Positions 49,438 through 56,727 of a stretch of DNA of 64,000 nucleotides are shown in pieces (the first letter of the stretch is position 1; each line of letters opens with the position of its first letter). A program made the translations under genes and the position numbers. This DNA is from UBA10649 sp965278965 (lineage in GTDB: Bacteria > Actinomycetota > Actinomycetes > S36-B12): assembly GCA_965278965.1 (NCBI GenBank), contig OZ257127.1:1426001-1490000 (forward strand), in the 5' to 3' direction. A model generated the notes under the pieces. The model searched no databases. It saw nothing but the letters and a program-made list of their open reading frames with translations, and was not told the origin of the DNA.

Positions 49438-50409
49438 GTGCTGCGGACCGATGACCCCGACGTCGCGGCAGCAGCGTTGGCGGACGGCCGGCTCGCGGCC
49501 CTGCCGACGGAGACCGTGTACGGGCTCGGCGCCCGCGCCGACCTGCCCCGATCCGTCGCGCGGGTATACGCGGCGAAGGGCCGGCCCGCCGACCACCCGC
49601 TTATCGTCCACGTGCGTGAGGTCGCTGCGTTCGCCGAGTGGGGCGTCGACATCCCCACCTACGCGTATGCGCTCGCCGAGGCGTTCTGGCCGGGGCCGCT
49701 GACGCTCGTCGTGCCGCGGTCCGCGCGGGCTGGCGACTTCGTCACCGGCGGCCAGGACACCGTCGCGCTACGGGTGCCCTCGCACCCGGCCATGCGGGCG
49801 GTGCTGCGGGCGCTCGGTGGGCTCGTCGGTGACGAGGCCGTCGGCGTCGCGGCACCCAGTGCCAACCGGTTCGGCCGGGTAAGCCCGACGTCCGCGGAGC
49901 ATGTGGTCGCCGAGCTGGGCGAGGTGCTGCACGCCGACGACGTCGTGCTCGACGGCGGGGCCAGCGCGGTGGGTGTGGAGTCGACGATCGTGGACTGCAC
50001 CGGACCGGCGCCGGTGATCCTGCGACCCGGCGGCGTCAGCCGCACGCAGGTCGAGGCGGCGACGGGTCTGGGCTGCGCGGCGGAGTCGGCGGTGCGCGCA
50101 CCGGGCACGCTGGCGTCGCACTATGCGCCGCAGGCACGCGTCATGCTCGTCGAGGCTGCGGAGTTGGGTACCGCGGTTGCATCGTCAGGGCGTGACGGGG
50201 TCGGTGTGCTCGCGCTGGCCGGCGAGGCGACGCCGGTCGGCGCGGTCCGGCTGGCCGCGCCGCGCGATGCCGAGGAGTACGCCCGGATCCTGTACGCCGC
50301 GCTGCGCGAGGCCGACGCCCTGGAGCTGTCGGTCGTGCTGGCCGTGGCTCCCGCCGCCGACGGGATCGGGACGGCGGTCGTGGACCGGCTGCGCCGGGCG
50401 GCGCACTGA
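49438..50409 (+). CDS. tsaC: L-threonylcarbamoyladenylate synthase
   Basis: A 323-residue Sua5-type enzyme: an N-terminal YrdC domain (GRLAALPTETVYGLGARAD, KGRPADHPLIVH, SANRFGRVSPTSAEHV) and a C-terminal Sua5 domain introduced by APGTLASHYAPQA. It makes the threonylcarbamoyl-AMP intermediate for t6A37 of tRNAs that read ANN codons. GTG 49438 gives the expected N-terminus. Confidence 0.95.
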   Translation: MLRTDDPDVAAAALADGRLAALPTETVYGLGARADLPRSVARVYAAKGRPADHPLIVHVREVAAFAEWGVDIPTYAYALAEAFWPGPLTLVVPRSARAGDFVTGGQDTVALRVPSHPAMRAVLRALGGLVGDEAVGVAAPSANRFGRVSPTSAEHVVAELGEVLHADDVVLDGGASAVGVESTIVDCTGPAPVILRPGGVSRTQVEAATGLGCAAESAVRAPGTLASHYAPQARVMLVEAAELGTAVASSGRDGVGVLALAGEATPVGAVRLAAPRDAEEYARILYAALREADALELSVVLAVAPAADGIGTAVVDRLRRAAH

Positions 50410-50418
50410 GGCGTCGCC

Positions 50419-50802
50419 TCAGCCGTAGCCGAGCTCGTGCAGGCGGTCGTCGCTGATGCCGAAGTGATGGGCGACCTCGTGGACCACGGTGATGCGGACC
50501 TGGTCGACCACCTCTTCCGGCGTGCTGCACTGCCGCAGGATCGGGAGGCGGTAGATGTGGATCGTGTCCGGCAGCAGACCGGCGTAGGTGTTGCCGCGCT
50601 CGGTCAGCGGGACACCGAAGTAGAGGCCGAGGAGGTTCCGGCCGGGGGGTGAGCGGTCCTCCACGAGGACGACGACGTTCTCCATGAGCCGGCCGAGCTC
50701 TTCGGGGATGCTGTCGAGCGCGATCTCGACGAGCTGCTCGAACACGGGCCGCGGGACGTCGATCACCCGACCATCGTCACCCACCCGGGCCGGTTGTGAC
50801 AC
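50419..50802 (-). CDS. Metallopeptidase (zincin_1, HExxH)
   Basis: A 127-residue zincin-like protein. The zinc motif is H108-E-V-A-H112 in ITVVHEVAHHFG, with downstream DRLHELGYG. Upstream conserved blocks are FEQLVEIALDSIPEEL and NLLGLYFGVPL. This compact family is near-universal in actinobacteria and of unknown substrate. GTG 50802 has GGGGAGA upstream; a shorter start at GTG 50766 is possible. Confidence 0.9.
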   Translation of the reverse strand: MSQPARVGDDGRVIDVPRPVFEQLVEIALDSIPEELGRLMENVVVLVEDRSPPGRNLLGLYFGVPLTERGNTYAGLLPDTIHIYRLPILRQCSTPEEVVDQVRITVVHEVAHHFGISDDRLHELGYG

Positions 50803-50868
50803 CGGCGGGGGTCTCCCCTATGCTTTGGCGGTCGCCGACGGCATCCGGTCGACGGAGATCGCACCTTG

Positions 50869-50941
50869 GTCCCCATCGTCTAGTGGCCTAGGACTCCGCC
50901 CTTTCAAGGCGGCAGCACGGGTTCGAATCCCGTTGGGGACA
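50869..50941 (+). tRNA. tRNA-Glu (anticodon TTC)
   Basis: Acceptor GTCCCCA/TGGGGAC, anticodon stem CCGCC/GGCGG with loop CTTTCAA (TTC), T arm with GGTTCGAATCC, discriminator A. CCA is not encoded. It is followed after 12 bases by tRNA-Asp. Confidence 0.97.
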
Positions 50942-50953
50942 CGCCTCATCTGA

Positions 50954-51030
50954 GGCCCCGTAGCGCAGTTGGTTAGCGCGCCGCCCTGTCACGGCGGAGG
51001 TCGCCGGTTCGAGCCCGGTCGGGGTCGCCA
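50954..51030 (+). tRNA. tRNA-Asp (anticodon GTC)
   Basis: Acceptor GGCCCCG/CGGGGTC with one G-U pair, anticodon stem CCGCC/GGCGG with loop CTGTCAC (GTC), T arm GCCGG TTCGAGC CCGGT, discriminator G, and CCA encoded at 51028-51030. Confidence 0.97.
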
Positions 51031-51034
51031 CGTA

Positions 51035-51064
51035 CGAAAGGCCCGACTTCGGTCGGGCCTTTCG
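51035..51064 (+). terminator. Intrinsic terminator of the tRNA-Glu/Asp unit
   Basis: A perfect 13-bp stem, CGAAAGGCCCGAC and GTCGGGCCTTTCG, with the stable tetraloop TTCG. It lies 4 bases after the tRNA-Asp CCA. It may also serve the convergent secreted-protein gene. Confidence 0.9.
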
Positions 51065-51098
51065 CGTGTCCAGGGTCAGGCCTGGGGCATCCCGCGAG

Positions 51099-51746
51099 TC
51101 AGGTCTTGGTGACCGTGCAGCTGCCACCGGGGACGCTGTTCGCCGCCTGGCAGCACCCTCTCCAGCCACTGCAGCCCGTTCCGGACGAGTCGTCGACGAA
51201 CACGCTGACCTGCGGCAGCGTCACCGGTCCTGTGAGCGCGAGGCCCTTGGCGATCCGGGCCTGAGCAGCGACGAACTTCCCGCTCTTCGCGAGCTTCGTC
51301 AGGGCCTTGCCCTTGACCAGCGTCATCGTCGACTGCAGCGACCTGCTGCCGTCCGCGGCGGTCACGATCTTCGTGTCGGTCATCGTTGCGATCGCGGTCC
51401 TCTTGCCGGCGGCAATGGCGACGTTCGGCGGGTCGGCCGCGAAGCCGTCATTGCCGGCGGTCTCCCACAGGCCAGCGAACGTGGCGATCGGCATGTGGCC
51501 GGCGTCCCGCACGGGCCGGTCGGTGAACCAGGTCACGAGCTGGTTGTCCGGGGTGATGGGCACCGTCAGCGTGAACGTCCCGGGAGTGCCCGACACGGGC
51601 GCGACCTGGGCGTCGCGGCCGTTGAACGCGAAGAGGTAGGCGGGAGTGTTCGCGCTCGTGTCGGTAGCGGCCACGGCCGGGGCGGCGAGCGCGCCGGCCA
51701 GGGCGACGGCGAGCGCGAGCACTACGGCGACGAACCGTGTCTGCAT
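51099..51746 (-). CDS. Secreted protein of unknown function
   Basis: A 215-residue protein with a clear signal peptide (MQTRFVAVVLALAVALAGALAAPAVA cut near residue 26). The mature part is rich in Thr, Ala and Val, with FTLTVPITPDNQLVTWFTDRP and GHMPIATFAGLWE. The tail has four cysteines in CSGWRGCCQAANSVPGGSC, probably two disulfides. I do not recognise the family. It is convergent with the tRNA terminator. Confidence 0.7.
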   Translation of the reverse strand: MQTRFVAVVLALAVALAGALAAPAVAATDTSANTPAYLFAFNGRDAQVAPVSGTPGTFTLTVPITPDNQLVTWFTDRPVRDAGHMPIATFAGLWETAGNDGFAADPPNVAIAAGKRTAIATMTDTKIVTAADGSRSLQSTMTLVKGKALTKLAKSGKFVAAQARIAKGLALTGPVTLPQVSVFVDDSSGTGCSGWRGCCQAANSVPGGSCTVTKT

Positions 51747-51925
51747 CCGGCGAACGTACCCGCACGGCCAGCATCACCACGGTAGGCGCACATCACAGGT
51801 GCGGGCGGTCCTTGGGCCTCAGCCCGGGACCGCTCGGCGGAGGCGGTCGAATCCCCTGATATCGTCTGCCGCCGGAAGAATCGCGGGCGCCTAGCAGGCC
51901 GTCTACCGCGCTTGTTCCGCAACAC

Positions 51926-52002
51926 GGCCAGGTAGCTCAGTTGGTACGAGCGTCCGACTGAAAATCGGAAGGTCGGCGGTTCGACCCCGCCCCTGGCCAC
52001 CA
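51926..52002 (+). tRNA. tRNA-Phe (anticodon GAA)
   Basis: Acceptor GGCCAGG/CCTGGCC, D arm GCTC...GAGC, anticodon stem TCCGA/TCGGA with loop CTGAAAA (GAA), T arm GGCGG TTCGACC CCGCC, discriminator A and encoded CCA at 52000-52002. A lower-GC segment starts just after it. Confidence 0.97.
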
Positions 52003-54690
52003 CGGAATCCCTACTGGGGTGGCAAAACTCCGTCGCACACGCTTCCCGGCCAAGGACGTTCAGAAATGTCGCTCGTGTCCGGCTCACTTGGCGCAGGGAC
52101 AGGCCCGCCATGCGCCTGCACGCGAAGGCCCGCTGCATGTACGCCGTCCAGGCGACAACGAGACGTCCTGGAAACTGCCGCCCTACATCCCCTGGACGAC
52201 GATCCGGATTCCGCGGAACGGGTTGATGGAGTATCCGGGAACAGTCTGCGGCGTGACTCCGACAGCGGAGAGCCACATCTGGTAGGCCGTCGCGGTGACG
52301 ACGCCACCGTGCCAGCGACGCCACACGATCCTCGGATCACCAAGCTCCGGCGGCGGGGCGATCGTGTCAGTGATCTCCACGACATTGCCGCCCTGATCGA
52401 GTGTTCCCCATGGCGAGCGGGTGAGCGCTTGCCCCACCGAGCTGACATTTCCGCCGTAGGAGGGGAACAGCTTCACCGGAGTCTGCGCGCACTGTGCAGC
52501 AGTGAAGGGCTGCGGGCACCAGTCGGGGGCAATGCCGGGCACCGACTCGAAGGTAGCCAGGGGCTGGGTTCCAGCGTTGGTGACGTTGCCGTTGGCATCG
52601 AGTTGCGTGGCTGCGGGCTGCTCGCCCGTCGCGCAGCCCGACTCGTCGACAGGGCAGTTGACGAACAGTCCCGGATTCGTGGGGTAGTCCCAGTACGAGA
52701 ACTTTCCGCCACCCTTCGGGTCGTAGTACGCGGCCTTGATCCACTCGTCCTGGCTGGAGACCATGAAGCCGGCCTGGGAGTTGCGAGTGGCCTTGCGATT
52801 CTTCATGGTGTACATGCCCGTCTCGGTCTTAGGCGACAGACGCACCTCATAGTTGGTCAGCTGCAGTCGCTCACCTGTGACCGTGGTGACGAACGAGGTC
52901 TTCTTCGAGAGCACCTTGCCGTTCTCGATCGAGTTGACGAAACGCGCCGCACGGGTGAAGTCAGCGGAGTTGTAAGGCTTGTTCGCCCACGCCGACGATG
53001 CCACGTAGTAGCGCTGCCCGCGCGGTGCCTTCAGGTTGCGATTGATCGACCCGAACTTGGGCCACACGTTGGAGCTCTCGGGCGCATCCCACAGGAGGTG
53101 GCGGTTGCTGCCGAACGGATCCACGGTGTTCAGGAAGACAACCCATTGGGCAACCGTCAGTTCCGTCTCAGCGATGTCGAACGTGTAGGGGACGCTGCCC
53201 ACCGCCATGCAGGACGTTGACGCCACCTTCTGCACCGACGGGTCCGGGGCTGCCTGCGCCGCGGCTTGGACAGCGGGCAGGGCGCTCTGGCATGCAGCAT
53301 CGGACTGGTAGACGTCGTTGTAGAACGGGATGATCCACGCGGCCGGGTTGCTGGGCGACGCGACGGTGACGGTTGAGATGGTCACGACGTGGGGGCGGAT
53401 CGGGGGACGCGGGAAGATCTGCGAGACCGTGTTCGACAGGGCGTTGGCCACCAAGAGATTGCCCGCCGCGTCCGAGGTGATGCCGACAGGTCGGCGACCG
53501 GCCTTGGCGATGATCCGAGACTGACCATCCTGCGTGAGCTGGGAGACGGAGTCCGAACCGTCGTTGGTGGTGTAGATGTTGCCGTACGGGTCAAGGGTGA
53601 TGCCGATGGGCCGCCGACCCGTCGTGCCGATGATGCTCGAAGCACCGGCTGACGTGATCCGGGAGACGTTGCCGGAGTTCCAGTTGGCCGTGAAGACGCT
53701 TCCCGATTCATCGATCGCGATCGCCTGCGGCCAGCCTCCCGTGGTGCCGAACGTCGACGGGGTGCCGCCGGGAGTGATCTTCGTGACCGTGTCCGAGCCC
53801 TCGTTGGCGGTGTAGACGTTGCCTGCCGGATCCAGCGTGAGACCGAGTGGGTGTACGCCGGTCGCGGCCAAAGTGGCCGAGACGCCGGCGGCGCTGATCT
53901 TCGTGACGGTGCTGTCGAGGTAGTTGGAGGTGTAGACGTTCCCGGACGCGTCGACCTTGATCCCCATCGGCTTGTTGCCGGTCGAGCCGAACAGCGTTGA
54001 CACGCCGGCGGGCGTGATCTTGGTGACCGTGTTGTCTCCGCTGTTGGCGGCGTACACGTTACCGATCGAATCCAGTGCGAGTGCGGTCGGCGCCCGGCCC
54101 GTCGTACCCAGGACGGAGGAGTCGCCTTCAGGCGTGAGCTTCGTGACGGTGTTGGCGCGTGAATCGGCCGTGTACACGCTCCCGAACGGATCGACGACCA
54201 CTGCGATCGGACCTTTCCCTGTCTCTCCCAGGACAACGGACGCTCGTGGGATGGCGCGGGACACCTCGTTCGCGGTGGGGCGGTCGTCGGCAGCGGCGGC
54301 GGGGGTCTGCGCAGCGATCAGGAAGACGAGAGAGGCGACGGCGGGGAAGACGATCGTTTTCCTGTTCACGCTGGCACGGTACTCCCCGAGCACACAGCCA
54401 ACTCCGGCGTCAGCTCCGCACGACCATTCTGGCGGGCGCCCAGCAGTCAGTTCTGGCACACGCTCCCCAAGTTGTTGCCCGGAGTGTTGTCCTGAAGCCA
54501 GATGCCCCAGATATCTCCAGACGCCGACGAGCAATGCTTTCCTGAGTTCGCGAGTTTCCGATTGGGACAACGGCTGGCTGGAAGCGGAGGGCCCGGGGCC
54601 GTGGCCCCGTAGGGCCCTGCCGCAACACAGGGACACGTCGAAGCGGGTCGCAAGCAGGGGCGCCGCGGTCCCCCGAGGCGTACGTGGGTC
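52003..54690. other. Probable acquired segment next to tRNA-Phe
   Basis: The segment has visibly lower GC and more A/T-rich codons than its neighbours. It begins at the 3' end of tRNA-Phe and runs to where the nuclease-like gene breaks off (near 54690). Its only clear gene is the beta-propeller protein. 52003-52182 and 54370-54690 show no further convincing gene; the latter includes a small CGGGGCC/GGCCCCG hairpin at 54594-54609. No integrase and no second copy of the tRNA 3' end were seen, so the mechanism is open. Confidence 0.4.
52183..54369 (-). CDS. Secreted NHL-type beta-propeller protein with FGE-sulfatase-like C-terminal domain
   Basis: A 728-residue exported protein. A signal peptide spans residues 1-27. 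Residues 46-325 are seven repeats of about 40 residues with the pattern GttG..P.gi.lD..GNvYtaN..dnTVtkit, one per propeller blade. The C-terminal part (about 400-728) has FDIAETELTVAQWVVFLN, WDYPTNPG, SPWGTLDQGGNVVEITD and NPFRGIRIV, the C-type-lectin-like FGE-sulfatase/SUMF1 fold. It lacks the catalytic Cys pair of true FGE, so it is probably a binding or structural module. GTG 54369 begins the signal. Codon use differs from its neighbours. Confidence 0.8.
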   Translation of the reverse strand: MNRKTIVFPAVASLVFLIAAQTPAAAADDRPTANEVSRAIPRASVVLGETGKGPIAVVVDPFGSVYTADSRANTVTKLTPEGDSSVLGTTGRAPTALALDSIGNVYAANSGDNTVTKITPAGVSTLFGSTGNKPMGIKVDASGNVYTSNYLDSTVTKISAAGVSATLAATGVHPLGLTLDPAGNVYTANEGSDTVTKITPGGTPSTFGTTGGWPQAIAIDESGSVFTANWNSGNVSRITSAGASSIIGTTGRRPIGITLDPYGNIYTTNDGSDSVSQLTQDGQSRIIAKAGRRPVGITSDAAGNLLVANALSNTVSQIFPRPPIRPHVVTISTVTVASPSNPAAWIIPFYNDVYQSDAACQSALPAVQAAAQAAPDPSVQKVASTSCMAVGSVPYTFDIAETELTVAQWVVFLNTVDPFGSNRHLLWDAPESSNVWPKFGSINRNLKAPRGQRYYVASSAWANKPYNSADFTRAARFVNSIENGKVLSKKTSFVTTVTGERLQLTNYEVRLSPKTETGMYTMKNRKATRNSQAGFMVSSQDEWIKAAYYDPKGGGKFSYWDYPTNPGLFVNCPVDESGCATGEQPAATQLDANGNVTNAGTQPLATFESVPGIAPDWCPQPFTAAQCAQTPVKLFPSYGGNVSSVGQALTRSPWGTLDQGGNVVEITDTIAPPPELGDPRIVWRRWHGGVVTATAYQMWLSAVGVTPQTVPGYSINPFRGIRIVVQGM

Positions 54691-55043
54691 CACGAAAGGT
54701 GATGCAGCGCAACCCTCTTGAGCTTGCGTCTATCCGCTGCCGTCGGGTGCGTGCCGGCGATAGCTGGGATCTCGTTGGAGATCGTGATAAACGCGTCGAA
54801 GCCCTGCTCGCGAGCGACGTCGACGTAGTTCTCCAGCTGTTCGCTGACCAGTGAACTGTTCCCGGTCTTCACTTCCACCAAGGCGGTCCAGGTCTTCGAG
54901 CCCCGTGACACGCGAATGAGACCGTCGGGATACACGCACTTCTCGCCGAGCATGAACGGCACCTCAATGTAGGTCTCCAAGTACCCAGCTGGTGCGCCGT
55001 AGCGATGGGTGAGGACGCGGCCGTACTCCTTCACCGCGCTCAT
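54447..55043 (-). pseudogene. Truncated PD-(D/E)xK nuclease-like gene
   Basis: The first 115 residues are well formed: MSAVKEYGRVLTHRYGAP, then VYPDGLIRV and TALVEVKTGN (a PD...ExK catalytic arrangement), followed by QLENYVDVAREQGFDAFITI and KLKRVALHHLSWT. After that, near 54690, the sequence becomes Pro/Arg/Cys-rich and loses protein character until a stop at 54447. Intact actinobacterial homologues are, to my knowledge, much longer, so the 3' part was probably replaced by the neighbouring segment. It would be non-functional. Confidence 0.6.
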
Positions 55044-55222
55044 CGCGGCCCGAAGGGCGGACGTCGCTCGACGCTCCTGCTCTTCGGCTCCGTTGATTCT
55101 CGAGGTCGGGATGAGTCGGGCTTGATGTCAAGGCTGTTCGGTCACGTGCGTTCCCCCTCGCGAATGTGAACCTCCAGCGAGCGAACGCACCGAACCTCGC
55201 CGCGGACTTAGGGCACCTCCTA

Positions 55223-55240
55223 CTCACCGCTAGCGGTGAG
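55223..55240. repeat. Perfect 18-bp palindrome
   Basis: CTCACCGCTAGCGGTGAG is a perfect palindrome with no loop, 10 bases downstream of the ABC ATPase stop (55250, minus strand). It could be an operator or part of a terminator; flanking GGGCTCACC/AGGGC strengthens the hairpin. The remaining gap to 55044 shows nothing else. Confidence 0.5.
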
Positions 55241-55249
55241 CCCTCACGA

Positions 55250-55885
55250 TCAGGGCTGAATCGCTCCGTCGTGCAGGTGGTAGACGCGGTCGAACGTGAC
55301 GGCGAGGTCGGGGTCGTTGGTCGACAACACGACCGTGGCACCGGACGCCGCCTCCTCGCGCAATGCCGTGACGACCAGCGACGCGGTCTCCGCATCGAGT
55401 TCAGCGGTCGGCTCGTCCGCCACGAGAAGCCCGGCCTGCATGGCCAGGGCGCGGGCGACTGCCACGCGTTGGCGCTGCCCGCCGGACAGCTCCTCGGCCA
55501 GGCGGTCGTTCAGATCCGGCAGCCCCGCCCGCTCGAGCGCCGCGTCGGTGCGTCGCCGTGCCTCGTCTCCTGGGACCCCCCGCATCAGGAGCGGCAGCTC
55601 GACGTTCTCCTTCGCCGTCAGCACCGGCAGCAGCCCATAGGTCTGCACGACGACCGCCGACCGGTCGAACCGGTCGGCTGGGGCGATCGTGCCAGCGTCC
55701 GGCTCGATCAGCCCGGCGATGACCCACAGCAGTGTCGACTTCCCCGCCCCCGACGCCCCCGTCACGACCGTCACGGCACCGGGCTCGGCCTCCACGTCGA
55801 CATGGTCGAGGATGACGCGCCCAGCGCGGGACACGACGAGACCCCGACCCTGGACGAGAAGTCCGTCACCGGAACGGTTTGTCAC
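55250..55885 (-). CDS. ABC transporter ATP-binding protein (LolD/MacB type)
   Basis: A 211-residue ATPase. Walker A is TGASGAGKST, Q-loop VVQTYGLLP, signature LSGGQRQR, Walker B LLVADEPTAELD, and the switch motif VLSTNDPDL has Asn where His is usual (S-T-N-D). That substitution may weaken hydrolysis, so it may form a heterodimer with the next ATPase, whose own H-loop is intact. It overlaps the second ATPase stop by 4 bases (GTGA). Confidence 0.92.
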   Translation of the reverse strand: MTNRSGDGLLVQGRGLVVSRAGRVILDHVDVEAEPGAVTVVTGASGAGKSTLLWVIAGLIEPDAGTIAPADRFDRSAVVVQTYGLLPVLTAKENVELPLLMRGVPGDEARRRTDAALERAGLPDLNDRLAEELSGGQRQRVAVARALAMQAGLLVADEPTAELDAETASLVVTALREEAASGATVVLSTNDPDLAVTFDRVYHLHDGAIQP

Positions 55886-56727
55886 GAGTGCCTCCTGCGC
55901 AGCCGGACCTGGTCACCGTCGCGCTCGACGACCACCTGTGTCCCCGGGGGCCAGTCGCGCAGGACGTCGTCGGGCAGATGCACGCTGCCGTCCTTGCCGA
56001 CGACCGTGAACTGACCGTCGTGCCGCCCCTCGTGACCCACCTGCCCAAACCGCATCGACACGGTACGGCCGAGGCGACGGCCGACCTCCTCGTCGTGCGT
56101 GACCACGACGATGGTCGTCCCGAACCGCTCGTTCACCGCGTCGAGCAGGTCCAGCACCGCATCTCGGGCCGGCTCGTCGAGCTGCGACGTCGGCTCGTCC
56201 GCCAGGAGCAGGCCGGGCCCGTTGGCGACAGCAACCGCCAGCGCCACGCGCTGCTGCTCGCCGCCCGAGAGTGACGCCATCGGCTGGTCGGCGATGCCGG
56301 CGAGCCCCAACGCATCGAGGAGCGCGAGCGGCGCGAGGAGGCCGCCGCGACGGGCACGCGACGCGGACTGCTGGGCGAAGCGCACGTTGTCCGTCGCCGT
56401 CCCGTACGGGAACAGGTTGCGCGCCGCGCCCTGCAGCACGAAGCCGACACGGTCGGCCCGCATCCGCAGGAGCTGCCGTTCGGTGAGCCGACCGATCTCG
56501 TCGTCGCCGATCCAGGCGCGACCGGCCGACAGGGGGATGAGGCCGCCGAGCATCCCGAGCAACGTGGACTTGCCCGAGCCCGACGGGCCGAGGAGGGCGA
56601 GGCGCTCGCCTGCATCGACGTCGAGATCGACACCGCGCACAGCGACCACGTCGACATCGCCCGTGCGGTAGATGTGCACGAGCTCCTCGCACCGGATCGC
56701 CAGGCCATTCCCCTGCTCGACGCTCAT
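55882..56727 (-). CDS. ABC transporter ATP-binding protein with AbrB-like C-terminal tail
   Basis: A 281-residue ATPase. Walker A is GPSGSGKST, signature LSGGEQQR, Walker B LLLADEPTSQLD, H-loop VVVTHDEEV. After the ATPase core a segment of about 45 residues has the pattern FTVVGKDGSVHLPDDVL, PGTQVVVERDGDQVRL, which resembles a SpoVT/AbrB swapped-hairpin domain. Such a tail on an ABC ATPase is unusual. The ATG overlaps the permease stop (TGATG). Confidence 0.88.
   Translation of the reverse strand: MSVEQGNGLAIRCEELVHIYRTGDVDVVAVRGVDLDVDAGERLALLGPSGSGKSTLLGMLGGLIPLSAGRAWIGDDEIGRLTERQLLRMRADRVGFVLQGAARNLFPYGTATDNVRFAQQSASRARRGGLLAPLALLDALGLAGIADQPMASLSGGEQQRVALAVAVANGPGLLLADEPTSQLDEPARDAVLDLLDAVNERFGTTIVVVTHDEEVGRRLGRTVSMRFGQVGHEGRHDGQFTVVGKDGSVHLPDDVLRDWPPGTQVVVERDGDQVRLRRRHS

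Noticed and set aside
51926..55043. Integrative element with att sites at tRNA-Phe
   Set aside because: I saw no second copy of the tRNA 3' end, no integrase and no phage genes. Only the weaker claim of an acquired segment is kept.
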